Source of the DNA: Prosopocoilus inquinatus
Taxonomy: Eukaryota > Arthropoda > Insecta > Coleoptera > Lucanidae
DNA length: 64,000 bases
NCBI GenBank assembly: GCA_036172665.1
Contig: JAYKNF010000028.1
Location: 1 to 64,000 of the forward strand
Reading direction: 5' to 3'
The position numbers and the translations under genes are program-made. A model generated the notes under the pieces. It had not been told where the DNA came from, ran no database searches, and was given only the letters and a program-made list of their open reading frames with translations. Each line of letters opens with the position of its first letter. Position 1 is the stretch's first letter. Positions 26,850 to 40,019 of this stretch are shown here, one piece after another.

Positions 26850-28040
26850 TGTTTCGTTTAAAACTATTTCCAGCTCCTGCTGCGTCCAAAAACTTCGTAT
26901 CTCACATCAGAGTTACTAGAGTCCATCGAAACGTCAAATAACATGATAGATGAGTAAGGATCGATTAAATACATCACAGGAACAAAGCTAATGCGTGTTG
27001 TTTCATTTAAAACTATTTGCAGCTTCTGCTGCGTCCGAAAATTTCGTATCTCACATCAGAGTTACTGGAGTCCATCGAAACGTCAAATAACATAGTAGAT
27101 AAGTAAGGATCGATTAGATACATCACAGGAACAACGCTAATAGGTGTTGTTTCGTTCAAAACTATTTCCAGCTTCTGCTGCGTCCGAAAACGTCGTATCT
27201 CACATCAAAGTTACTGGAGTCCATCTAAACGTCAAATAACATGCTAGATAAGTAAGGATCGTTTAGTTACATCACAGGAACAACGCTAATACGTGTTGTT
27301 TCGTTTAAAACTATTTCTAGCTTCAGCTGCGTCCGAGAACTTCGTAACTCACATCAAAGTTACTGGAATCCATCGAAACGCCAAATAACATGATAGATGA
27401 GTAAGGATCGATTAGATACATCACAGGAACAACGATAATGCGTGTTGTTTCGTTTAAAACTATTTCCAGCTCCTGCTGCGTCCAAAAACTTCGTATCTCA
27501 CATCAGAGTTACTAGAGTCCATCGAAACGTCAAATAACATGATAGATGAGTAAGGATCGATTAAATACATCACAGGAACAACGCTAATGCGTGTTGTTTC
27601 ATTTAAAACTATTTGCAGCTTCTGCTGCGTCCGAAAATTTCGTATCTCACATCAGAGTTACTGGAGTCCATCGAAACGTCAAATAACATAGTAGATAAGT
27701 AAGGATCGATTAGATACATCACAGGAACAACGCTAATAGGTGTTGTTTCGTTCAAAACTATTTCCAGCTTCTGCTGCGTCCGAAAACGTCGTATCTCACA
27801 TCAAAGTTACTGGAGTCCATCTAAACGTCAAATAACATGCTAGATAAGTAAGGATCGTTTAGTTACATCACAGGAACAACGCTAATACGTGTTGTTTCGT
27901 TTAAAACTATTTCTAGCTTCAGCTGCGTCCGAGAACTTCGTAACTCACATCAAAGTTACTGGAGTCCATCGAAACGCCAAATAACATGATAGATGAGTAA
28001 GGATCGATTAGATACATCACAGGAACAACGCTAATGCGTG
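26850..28040. repeat. 4-monomer tandem pair (596 bp unit) inside segment A
   Basis: GATTAAAT occurs at 26,963 and 27,559, and TAGGTGTTG at 27,141 and 27,737, each 596 bp apart. The module contains a TTCATTTAAA/TTTGCAG monomer, a TAGGTG monomer, a TTAGTTACATC monomer with TCTAGCTTCAGC, and a CTCCTGCTG monomer. The same module reappears with its TAGGTG marker at 40,400, 40,996, 42,486, 43,827 and 51,575. Confidence 0.82.
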
Positions 28041-28699
28041 TTGTTTCGTTTAAAACTATTTCCAGCTCCTGCTGCGTCCAAAAACTTCGTATCTCACATC
28101 AGAGTTACTAGAGTCCATCGAAACGTCAAATAACATGATAGATGAGTAAGGATCGATTAGATACATCACAGGAACAACGCTAATGCGTGTTGTTTCATTT
28201 AAAACTATTTGCAGCTTCTGCTGCGTCCGAGAACTTTGTATCTCACATCAGAGTTACTGGAGTCCATCCAAACGCCAAATAACATGATAGATGAGTAAGG
28301 ATCGATTAGATACATCACAGGAACAACGCTAATACGTATTGTTTCGTTTAAAACTATTTCCAGCTCCTGCTGCGTCCAAAAACATCGTATCTCACATCAG
28401 AATTACTAGAGTCCATCGAAACGTCAAATAACATGATAGATGAGTAAGGATCGATTAGATACATCACAGGAACAACGCTAATGCGTGTTGTTTCATTTAA
28501 AACTATTTCTAGCTTCAGCTGCGTCCGAGAACTTCGTAACTCACATCAAAGTTACTGGAGTCCATCGAAACGCCAAATAACATGATAGATGAGTAAGGAT
28601 CGATTAGATACATCACAGGAACAACGCTAATGCGTGTTGTTTCGTTTAAAACTATTTCCAGCTCCTGCTGCGTCCAAAAACTTCGTATCTCACATCAGA

Positions 28700-30988
28700 G
28701 TTACTAGAGTCCATCGAAACGTCAAATAACATGATAGATGAGTAAGGATCGATTAGATACATCACAGGAACAACGCTAATGCGTGTTGTTTCGTTTAAAA
28801 CTATTTCCAGCTTCTGCTGCGTCCGAAAATTTCGTATCTCACATCAGACTTACTGGAGTCCATCGAAACGTCAAATAACATAGTAGATAAGTAAGGATCG
28901 ATTAGATACATCACGGGAACAACGCGAATACGTGTTGTTTCGTTTAAAACTATTTCCAGCTCCTGCTGCGTCCAAAAACTTTGTATCTCACATCAGAGTT
29001 ACTGGAGTCCATCCAAACGTAAAATAACATGATAGATGAGTAAGGATCGGTTAGATACATCACAGGAATATCGCTAATGCGTGTTGTTTCGTATAAAACT
29101 ATTTCCAGCTTCTGCTGCGTCCGAAAACGTCGTATCTCACATCAGAATTACTGGAGTCCATCGAAACGACAAATAACATGATAGATAAGAAAGGATCGAT
29201 TAGATACAGCACAGGAACAACGCTAATGCGTGTTGTTTCGTTTAAAACTATTTCCAGCTTCAGCTGCGTCCGAGAACTTCGTATCTCACTTCAGAGTTAC
29301 TGGAGTCCATCGAAACGTCAAATAACATGATAGATGAGTAAGGATCGATTAGATACATCACAGGAACAACGCTAATGCGTGTTGTTTCGTTTAAAACTAT
29401 TTCCAGCTCCTGCTGCTTCCAAAAACTTTGTATCTCATATCAGACTTACTGGAGTCCATCCAAACGTCAAGTAACATGTTAGGTAAGTAAGGATCGCTTA
29501 GATACATCACAGGAACAACGCTAATACGTGTTGTTTCGTTCAAAACTATTTCCAGCTACTGCTGCGTCCGAGAATTTTGTATCTCACATCAGAGTTACTG
29601 GAGTCCATCCAAACTTCAAATAACATGATAGATGAGTAAGGATCGATTAGATACATCACAGGAACAACGCTAATACGTGTTGTTTCGTTTAAAACTATTT
29701 CCAGCTCCTGCTGCGTCCAAAAACTTCGTATTTCACATCAGAGTTACTAGAGTCCATCGAAACGTCAAATAACATGATAGATGAGTAAGGATCGATTAAA
29801 TACATCACATGAACAACGCTAATGCGTGTTGTTTCATTTAAAACTATTTGCAGCTTCTGCTGCGTCCGAAAATTTCGTATCTCACATCAGAGTTACTGGA
29901 GTCCATCGAAACGTCAAATAACATAGTAGATAAGTAAGGATCGATTAGATACATCACAGGAACAACGCTAATACGTGTTGTTTCGTTCAAAACTATTTCC
30001 AGCTTCTGCTGCGTCCGAGAACTTTGTATCTCACATCAGAGTTACTGGAGTCCATCCAAACGCCAAATAACATGATAGATGAGTAAGGATCGATTAGATA
30101 CATCACAGGAACAACGCTAATACGTATTGTTTCGTTTAAAACTATTTCCAGCTCCTGCTGCGTCCAAAAACATCGTATCTCACATCAGAATTACTAGAGT
30201 CCATCGAAACGTCAAATAACATGATAGATGAGTAAGGATCGATTAGATACATCACAGGAACAACGCTAATGCGTGTTGTTTCGTTTAAAACTATTTCCAG
30301 CTTCTGCTGCGTCCGAAAATTTCGTATCTCACATCAGACTTACTGGAGTCCATCGAAACGTCAAATAACATAGTAGATAAGTAAGGATCGATTAGATACA
30401 TCACGGGAACAACGCGAATACGTGTTGTTTCGTTTAAAACTATTTCCAGCTCCTGCTGAGTCCAAAAACTTTGTATCTCACATCAGTGTTACTGGAGTCC
30501 ATCCAAACGTAAAATAACATGATAGATGAGTAAGGATCGGTTAGATACATCACAGGAATATCGCTAATGCGTGTTGTTTCGTATAAAACTATTTCCAGCT
30601 TCTGCTGCGTCCGAAAACGTCGTATCTCACATCAGAATTACTGGAGTCCATCGAAACGACAAATAACATGATAGATAAGAAAGGATCGATTAGATACAGC
30701 ACAGGAACAACGCTAATGCGTGTTGTTTCGTTTAAAACTATTTCCAGCTTCAGCTGCGTCCGAGAACTTCGTATCTCACTTCAGAGTTACTGGAGTCCAT
30801 CGAAACGTCAAATAACATGATAGATGAGTAAGGATCGATTAGATACATACAGGAACAACGCTAATGCGTGTTGTTTCGTTTAAAACTATTTCCAGCTCCT
30901 GCTGCTTCCAAAAACTTTGTATCTCATATCAGACTTACTGGAGTCCATCCAAACGTCAAGTAACATGTTAGGTAAGTAAGGATCGATT
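28700..30988. repeat. 10-monomer internal duplication (1,490 bp offset)
   Basis: About 28,700-29,498 recurs at about 30,190-30,988, exactly 1,490 bp (10 x 149) later, including CACGGGAACAACGCG at 28,911 and 30,401, AAGAAAGGATC, and TTAGGTAAG. The second version carries a 1-bp deletion at 30,848 and CTGAGTCC with CAGTGTTAC, absent from the first. The same pair occurs again at 35,168/36,658, 52,451/53,941 and 60,645/62,135, so it predates the larger duplications. Confidence 0.88.
30848..30849. other. 1-bp deletion giving a 148-bp monomer (birthmark copy 1)
   Basis: CATACAGG replaces CATCACAGG, and the monomer phase falls from +2 to +1. The same deletion occurs at exactly corresponding places 6,257, 23,540 and 31,734 bp downstream. 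Confidence 0.9.
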
Positions 30989-33762
30989 AGACACATCACA
31001 GGAACAACGCTAATACGTGTTGTTTCGTTCAAAACTATTTCCAGCTTCTGCTGTGTCCTAGAACATTGTATCTCACATCAGAGTTACTGGAGTCCGTCCA
31101 AACGTCAAATAACATGATAGATGAGTAAGGATCGATTAGATACATCACAGGAACAACGCTAATATGTGTTGTTTCGTTTAAAACTATTTCCAGCTGCTGC
31201 TGCTTCCGAAAATTTCGTATCTCACATTAGATTTACTGGAGTCCATCGAAACGTCAAATAACATAGTAGCTAAGTAAGGATCGATTAGATACATCACAGG
31301 AACAACGCTAATACGTGTTGTTTCGTTCAAAACTATTTCCAGCTTCTGCTGCGTCCTAGAACTTTGTATCTCACATCAGAGTTACTGGTGTCCGTCCAAA
31401 CGTCAAATAACATGATAGATGAGTAAGGATCGATTAGATACATCACAGGAACAACGCTAATATGTGTTGTTTCGTTTAAAACTATTTCCAGCTGCTGCTG
31501 CGTCCGAAAATTTCGTATCTCACATTAGAGTTACTGGAGTCCATCGAAACGTCAAATAAGATGATAGATGAGTAAGGATCGATTAGATACATCACAGGAA
31601 CAACGCTAATAAGTGTTGTTTCGTTTAAAATTATTTCTAGCTTCAGCTGCGTCCGAGAACTTCGTAACTCACATCAAAGTTACTGGAGTCCATCGAAACG
31701 CCAAATAACATGATAGATGAGTAAGGATCGATTAGATACATCACAGGAACAACGCTAATGCGTGTTGTTTCGTTTAAAACTATTTCCAGCTTCTGCTGCG
31801 CCCGAAAATTTCGTATCTCACATCATAGTTTCTGGAGTCCATCGAAACGTCAAATAACATAGTAGATAAGTAAGGATCGATTAGATACATCACAGGAACA
31901 ACGCTAATGCGTGTTGTTTCGTTTAAAACTATTTCCAGATTCTGCTGATTCCGAAAATTTCGTATCTCACATCAAAGTTACTGGAGTCCATCGAAACGCC
32001 AAATAACATGATAGATGAGTAAGGATCGATTAGATACATCACAGGAACAACGCTAATACGTGTTGTTTCGTTTAAAACTATTTCCAGCTCCTGCTGCGTC
32101 CAAAAACTTCGTATCTCACATCAGAGTTACTAGAGTCCATCGAAACTTCAAATAACATGATAGATGAGTAAGGATCGATTAGATACATCACAGGAACAAC
32201 GCTAATGCGTGTTGTTTCATTTAAAACTATTTCCAGCTTCTGCTGGGTCCGAAAATTTCGTATCTCACATCAGAGTTACTGGAGTCCATCGAAACGTCAA
32301 ATAACATATTAGATAAGTAAGGATCGATTAGATACATCACAGGAACAACGCTAATACGTGTTGTTTCGTTTAAAACTATTTCCAGCTCCTGCTCCGTCCA
32401 AAAACTTCGTATCTCACATCAGAGTTACTAGAGTCCATCGAAACGTCAAATAACATGATAAATGAGTAAGGATCGATTAGATACATCACAGGAACAACGC
32501 TAATGCGTGTTGTTTCATTTAAAACTATTTGTAGCTTCCTCTGCGTCCGAAAATTTCGTATCTCACATCAGAGTTACTGGAGTCCATCGAAACGTCAAAT
32601 AACATAGTAGATAAGTAAGGATCGATTAGATACATCACAGGAACAACGCTAATACGTGTTGTTTCGTTCAAAACTATTTCCAGCTTCTGCTGCGTCCGAG
32701 AACTTTGTATCTCACATCAGAGTTACTGGAGTCCATTCAAACGTCAAATAACATGATAGATGAGTAAGAATCGATTAGATACATCACAGGAACATCGCTA
32801 ATGCGTGTTGTTTCGTTTAAAACTATTTCCAGCTTCTGCTGCGTCCGAAAACGTCGTATCTCACATCAGAGTTACTGGAGTCCATCGAAACGACAAATAA
32901 CATGATAGATAAGTAAGGATCGATTAGATACAGCACAGGAACAACGCTAATACGTGTTGTTTCGTTTAAAACTATTTCCAGCTACTGCTGCGTCCGAGAA
33001 CTTTGTATCTCACATCAGAGTTACTGGAGTCCATCCAAACGTCAAATAACATGATAGATGAGTAAGGATCGATTAGATACATCACAGGAACAACGCTAAT
33101 ACGTGTTGTTTCGTTTAAAACTATTTCCAGCTCCTGCTGCGTCCAAAAACTTCGTATCTCACATCAGAGTTACTAGAGTCCATCGAAACGTCAAATAACA
33201 TGATAAATGAGTAAGGATCGATTAGATACATCACAGGAACAACGCTAATGCGTGTTGTTTCATTTAAAACTATTTGTAGCTTCCTCTGCGTCCGAAAATT
33301 TCGTATCTCACATCAGAGTTACTGGAGTCCATCGAAACGTCAAATAACATAGTAGATAAGTAAGGATCGATTAGATACATCACAGGAACAACGCTAATAC
33401 GTGTTGTTTCGTTCAAAACAATTTCCAGCTCCCGCTGCGTCCAAAAACTACGTATCTCACATCAGAGTTTCTAGAGTCCATCGAAACGTCAAATAACATG
33501 ATAGATGAGTAAGGATCGATTAGATACATCACAGGAACAACGCTAATGCGTGTTGTTTCATTTAAAACTATTTGCAGCTTCTGCTGCGTCCGAAAATTTC
33601 GTATCTCACATCAGAGTTACTGGAGTCCATTCAAACGTCAAATAACATAGTAGATAAGTAAGGATCGATTAGATACATCACAGGAACAACGCTAATACGT
33701 GTTGTTTCGTTTAAAACTATTTCCAGCTCCTGCTGCGTCCAAAAACTTCGTATCTCACATCA

Positions 33763-34956
33763 GACTTACTGGAGTCCATCCAAACGTCAAATAACATGTT
33801 AGATAAGTAAGGATCGTTTAGATACATCACAGGAACAACGCTAATACGTGTTGTTTCGTTCAAAACTATTTCCAGCTTCTGCTGCATCCTAGAACTTTGT
33901 ATCTCACATCAGAGTTACTGGAGTCCGTCCAAACGTCAAATAACATGATGGATGAGTAAGGATCGATTAGATACATCACAGGAACAACGCTAATATGTGT
34001 TGTTTCGTTTAAAACTATTTCCAGCTGCTGCTGTGCCCGAAGACGTCGTATCTCACATCAGACTTACTGGAGTCCATCCAAACGTCAAATAACATGTTAG
34101 ATAAGTAAGGATCGTTTAGATACATCACAGGAACAACGCTAATACGTGTTGTTTCCTTCAAAACTATTTCCAGCTTCTGCTGCATCCTAGAACTTTGTAT
34201 CTCACATCAGAGTTACTGGAGTCCGTCCAAACGTCAAATAACATGATGGATGAGTAAGGATCGATTAGATACATCACAGGAACAACGCTAATATGTATTG
34301 TTTCGTTTAAAACTATTTCCAGCTGCTGCTGCGTCCGAAAATTTCGTATCTCACATTAGAGTTACTGGAGTCCATCGAAACGTCAAATAACATAGTAGCC
34401 AAGTAAGGATCGATTAGATACATCACAGGAACAACGCTAATGCGTGTTGTTCCGTTCAAAACTATTTCCTGCTTCTGCTGCGTCCAAAAACTTTGTATCT
34501 CACATCAGAGTTACTGGAGTCCATCAAAACGTAAAATAACACTATAGATGTGTATGGATCGATTAGATACATCACAGGAACAACGCTAATACGTGTTGTT
34601 TCGTTCAAAACTATTTCCAGCTTCTGCTGCGTCCGAGAACTTTGTATCTCACATCAGAGTTACTGGAGTCCATCCAAACGTAAAATAACATGATAGATGA
34701 GTAAGGATCGATTAGATACATCACAGGAACAACGCTAATACGTGTGGTTTCGTTTAAAACTATTTCCAGCTTCTGCTGAGTCCGAAAACGTCGTATCTCA
34801 CATCAAAGTTACTGGAGTCCATCTAAACGTCAAATAACATGCTAGATAAGTAAGGATCGTTTAGTTACATCACAGGAACAACGCTAATACGTGATGTTTC
34901 GTTCAAAACTATTTCCAGCTTCTGCAGCGTCCAAAAACATCGTATCTCACATCAGA
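33763..34956. repeat. 8-monomer linker between the two 42-mer copies
   Basis: Holds monomers with CTGTGCCCGAAGACG, TTTCCTTCAAA, ATGGATGAG, GTAGCCAAG, GTTGTTCCGTTC with TTTCCTGC, GATGTGTATGG, GTGTGGTTTCG and GTGATGTTTCG with CTGCAGCG. Most of it recurs near 47,172-48,090, and all of it recurs at 59,240-60,433 with few changes. Confidence 0.85.
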
Positions 34957-37900
34957 ATTACTAGAGTCCATCGAAACGTCAAATAACATGATAGATGAGT
35001 AAGGATCGATTAGATACATCACAGGAACAACGCTAATGCGTGTTGTTTCGTTTAAAACTATTTCCAGCTTCTGCTGCGTCCGAAAATTTCGTATCTCACA
35101 TCAGACTTACTGGAGTCCATCGAAACGTCAAATAACATAGTAGATAAGTAAGGATCGATTAGATACATCACGGGAACAACGCGAATACGTGTTGTTTCGT
35201 TTAAAACTATTTCCAGCTCCTGCTGCGTCCAAAAACTTTGTATCTCACATCAGAGTTACTGGAGTCCATCCAAACGTAAAATAACATGATAGATGAGTAA
35301 GGATCGGTTAGATACATCACAGGAATATCGCTAATGCGTGTTGTTTCGTATAAAACTATTTCCAGCTTCTGCTGCGTCCGAAAACGTCGTATCTCACATC
35401 AGAATTACTGGAGTCCATCGAAACGACAAATAACATGATAGATAAGAAAGGATCGATTAGATACAGCACAGGAACAACGCTAATGCGTGTTGTTTCGTTT
35501 AAAACTATTTCCAGCTTCAGCTGCGTCCGAGAACTTCGTATCTCACTTCAGAGTTACTGGAGTCCATCGAAACGTCAAATAACATGATAGATGAGTAAGG
35601 ATCGATTTGATACATCACAGGAACATCGCTAATGCGTGTTGTTTCGTTTAAAACTATTTCCAGCTCCTGCTGCTTCCAAAAACTTTGTATCTCATATCAG
35701 ACTTACTGGAGTCCATCCAAACGTCAAGTAACATGTTAGGTAAGTAAGGATCGCTTAGATACATCACAGGAACAACGCTAATACGTGTTGTTTCGTTCAA
35801 AACTATTTCCAGCTACTGCTGCGTCCGAGAATTTTGTATCTCACATCAGAGTTACTGGAGTCCATCCAAACTTCAAATAACATGATAGATGAGTAAGGAT
35901 CGATTAGATACATCACAGGAACAACGCTAATACGTGTTGTTTCGTTTAAAACTATTTCCAGCTCCTGCTGCGTCCAAAAACTTCGTATTTCACATCAGAG
36001 TTACTAGAGTCCATCGAAACGTCAAATAACATGATAGATGAGTAAGGATCGATTAAATACATCACAGGAACAACGCTAATGCGTGTTGTTTCATTTAAAA
36101 CTATTTGCAGCTTCTGCTGCGTCCGAAAATTTCGTATCTCACATCAGAGTTACTGGAGTCCATCGAAACGTCAAATAACATAGTAGATAAGTAAGGATCG
36201 ATTAGATACATCACAGGAACAACGCTAATACGTGTTGTTTCGTTCAAAACTATTTCCAGCTTCTGCTGCGTCCGAGAACTTTGTATCTCACATCAGAGTT
36301 ACTGGAGTCCATCCAAACGCCAAATAACATGATAGATGAGTAAGGATCGATTAGATACATCACAGGAACAACGCTAATACGTATTGTTTCGTTTAAAACT
36401 ATTTCCAGCTCCTGCTGCGTCCAAAAACATCGTATCTCACATCAGAATTACTAGAGTCCATCGAAACGTCAAATAACATGATAGATGAGTAAGGATCGAT
36501 TAGATACATCACAGGAACAACGCTAATGCGTGTTGTTTCGTTTAAAACTATTTCCAGCTTCTGCTGCGTCCGAAAATTTCGTATCTCACATCAGACTTAC
36601 TGGAGTCCATCGAAACGTCAAATAACATAGTAGATAAGTAAGGATCGATTAGATACATCACGGGAACAACGCGAATACGTGTTGTTTCGTTTAAAACTAT
36701 TTCCAGCTCCTGCTGAGTCCAAAAACTTTGTATCTCACATCAGTGTTACTGCAGTCCATCCAAACGTAAAATAACATGATAGATGAGTAAGGATCGGTTA
36801 GATACATCACAGGAATATCGCTAATGCGTGTTGTTTCGTATAAAACTATTTCCAGCTTCTGCTGCGTCCGAAAACGTCGTATCTCACATCAGAATTACTG
36901 GAGTCCATCGAAACGACAAATAACATGATAGATAAGAAAGGATCGATTAGATACAGCACAGGAACAACGCTAATGCGTGTTGTTTCGTTTAAAACTATTT
37001 CCAGCTTCAGCTGCGTCCGAGAACTTCGTATCTCACTTCAGAGTTACTGGAGTCCATCGAAACGTCAAATAACATGATAGATGAGTAAGGATCGATTAGA
37101 TACATACAGGAACAACGCTAATGCGTGTTGTTTCGTTTAAAACTATTTCCAGCTCCTGCTGCTTCCAAAAACTTTGTATCTCATATCAGACTTACTGGAG
37201 TCCATCCAAACGTCAAGTAACATGTTAGGTAAGTAAGGATCGATTAGACACATCACAGGAACAACGCTAATACGTGTTGTTTCGTTCAAAACTATTTCCA
37301 GCTTCTGCTGTGTCCTAGAACATTGTATCTCACATCAGAGTTACTGGAGTCCGTCCAAACGTCAAATAACATGATAGATGAGTAAGGATCGATTAGATAC
37401 ATCACAGGAACAACGCTAATATGTGTTGTTTCGTTTAAAACTATTTCCAGCTGCTGCTGCTTCCGAAAATTTCGTATCTCACATTAGATTTACTGGAGTC
37501 CATCGAAACGTCAAATAACATAGTAGCTAAGTAAGGATCGATTAGATACATCACAGGAACAACGCTAATACGTGTTGTTTCGTTCAAAACTATTTCCAGC
37601 TTCTGCTGCGTCCTAGAACTTTGTATCTCACATCAGAGTTACTGGTGTCCGTCCAAATGTCAAATAACATGATAGATGAGTAAGGATCGATTAGATACAT
37701 CACAGGAACAACGCTAATATGTGTTGTTTCGTTTAAAACTATTTCCAGCTGCTGCTGCGTCCGAAAATTTCGTATCTCACATTAGAGTTACTGGAGTCCA
37801 TCGAAACGTCAAATAAGATGATAGATGAGTAAGGATCGATTAGATACATCACAGGAACAACGCTAATAAGTGTTGTTTCGTTTAAAATTATTTCTAGCTT

Positions 37901-40019
37901 CAGCTGCGTCCGAGAACTTCGTAACTCACATCAAAGTTACTGGAGTCCATCGAAACGCCAAATAACATGATAGATGAGTAAGGATCGATTAGATACATCA
38001 CAGGAACAACGCTAATGCGTGTTGTTTCGTTTAAAACTATTTCCAGCTTCTGCTGCGCCCGAAAATTTCGTATCTCACATCATAGTTTCTGGAGTCCATC
38101 GAAACGTCAAATAACATAGTAGATAAGTAAGGATCGATTAGATACATCACAGGAACAACGCTAATGCGTGTTGTTTCGTTTAAAACTATTTCCAGATTCT
38201 GCTGATTCCGAAAATTTCGTATCTCACATCAAAGTTACTGGAGTCCATCGAAACGCCAAATAACATGATAGATGAGTAAGGATCGATTAGATACATCACA
38301 GGAACAACGCTAATACGTGTTGTTTCGTTTAAAACTATTTCCAGCTCCTGCTGCGTCCAAAAACTTCGTATCTCACATCAGAGTTACTAGAGTCCATCGA
38401 AACTTCAAATAACATGATAGATGAGTAAGGATCGATTAGATACATCACAGGAACAACGCTAATGCGTGTTGTTTCATTTAAAACTATTTCCAGCTTCTGC
38501 TGGGTCCGAAAATTTCGTATCTCACATCAGAGTTACTGGAGTCCATCGAAACGTCAAATAACATATTAGATAAGTAAGGATCGATTAGATACATCACAGG
38601 AACAACGCTAATACGTGTTGTTTCGTTTAAAACTATTTCCAGCTCCTGCTCCGTCCAAAAACTTCGTATCTCACATCAGAGTTACTAGAGTCCATCGAAA
38701 CGTCAAATAACATGATAAATGAGTAAGGATCGATTAGATACATCACAGGAACAACGCTAATGCGTGTTGTTTCATTTAAAACTATTTGTAGCTTCCTCTG
38801 CGTCCGAAAATTTCGTATCTCACATCAGAGTTACTGGAGTCCATCGAAACGTCAAATAACATAGTAGATAAGTAAGGATCGATTAGATACATCACAGGAA
38901 CAACGCTAATACGTGTTGTTTCGTTCAAAACTATTTCCAGCTTCTGCTGCGTCCGAGAACTTTGTATCTCACATCAGAGTTACTGGAGTCCATTCAAACG
39001 TCAAATAACATGATAGATGAGTAAGAATCGATTAGATACATCACAGGAACATCGCTAATGCGTGTTGTTTCGTTTAAAACTATTTCCAGCTTCTGCTGCG
39101 TCCGAAAACGTCGTATCTCACATCAGAGTTACTGGAGTCCATCGAAACGACAAATAACATGATAGATAAGTAAGGATCGATTAGATACAGCACAGGAACA
39201 ACGCTAATACGTGTTGTTTCGTTTAAAACTATTTCCAGCTACTGCTGCGTCCGAGAACTTTGTATCTCACATCAGAGTTACTGGAGTCCATCCAAACGTC
39301 AAATAACATGATAGATGAGTAAGGATCGATTAGATACATCACAGGAACAACGCTAACACGTGTTGTTTCGTTTAAAACTATTTCCAGCTCCTGCTGCGTC
39401 CAAAAACTTCGTATCTCACATCAGAGTTACTAGAGTCCATCGAAACGTCAAATAACATGATAAATGAGTAAGGATCGATTAGATACATCACAGGAACAAC
39501 GCTAATGCGTGTTGTTTCATTTAAAACTATTTGTAGCTTCCTCTGCGTCCGAAAATTTCGTATCTCACATCAGAGTTACTGGAGTCCATCGAAACGTCAA
39601 ATAACATAGTAGATAAGTAAGGATCGATTAGATACATCACAGGAACAACGCTAATACGTGTTGTTTCGTTCAAAACAATTTCCAGCTCCCGCTGCGTCCA
39701 AAAACTACGTATCTCACATCAGAGTTTCTAGAGTCCATCGAAACGTCAAATAACATGATAGATGAGTAAGGATCGATTAGATACATCACAGGAACAACGC
39801 TAATGCGTGTTGTTTCATTTAAAACTATTTGCAGCTTCTGCTGCGTCCGAAAATTTCGTATCTCACATCAGAGTTACTGGAGTCCATTCAAACGTCAAAT
39901 AACATAGTAGATAAGTAAGGATCGATTAGATACATCACAGGAACAACGATAATACGTGTTGTTTCGTTTAAAACTATTTCCAGCTCCTGCTGCGTCCAAA
40001 AACTTCGTATCTCACATCA
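34957..40019. repeat. 42-monomer HOR, copy A2
   Basis: Second copy of 28,700-33,762 at offset 6,257 bp. It keeps the internal 10-mer pair (CACGGGAAC at 35,168 and 36,658) and the 1-bp deletion (37,105). The match ends near 40,019, where A1 has AGACTTACTGGAG and A2 has AGAGTTACTAGAG; beyond that A2 runs into the 4-mer module instead of the linker. Confidence 0.9.
37105..37106. other. 1-bp deletion, 148-bp monomer (birthmark copy 2)
   Basis: Same CATACAGG form as at 30,848, 6,257 bp downstream. Monomer phase returns to 0 after this point. Confidence 0.9.

Larger units (their letters stand above)
28700..33762. repeat. 42-monomer HOR, copy A1 (34 monomers shared with A2)
   Basis: This stretch matches 34,957-40,019 at a constant offset of 6,257 bp (42 x 149 - 1), with only scattered single-base differences, for example CATCACATG at 29,805 against CATCACAGG. 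A linker of about 8 monomers (33,763-34,956) separates the two copies. Rare shared variants include CACGGGAACAACGCG, CTGCGCCCG, ATTCTGCTGATTCC, CTGGGTCCG, CTGCTCCGTCC, TAGCTTCCTCTGCG and CAAAACAATTTCC. A 10-monomer internal duplication lies at its left end. Confidence 0.9.
24551..40019. repeat. Segment A: about 15.5-kb satellite segment duplicated again at 48,091
   Basis: Markers in A recur in B at a constant offset of 23,540 bp (158 x 149 - 2): GCTAGATAAG plus TTAGACAC at 24,561/48,101; CACGGGAAC at 28,911/52,451 and 30,401/53,941; TAAGATGATAG at 31,557/55,097. After a 13-monomer gain in B the offset becomes 25,477: 35,168/60,645, 36,658/62,135 and 37,814/63,291. Between about 25.1 and 26.8 kb the offset is 23,838 because B has two extra monomers. 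Between about 26.8 and 28.7 kb A and B differ more: A has a 4-monomer tandem pair (596 bp; TAGGTG variants at 27,141 and 27,737), while B resembles 41.3-43.2 kb instead. Confidence 0.88.
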
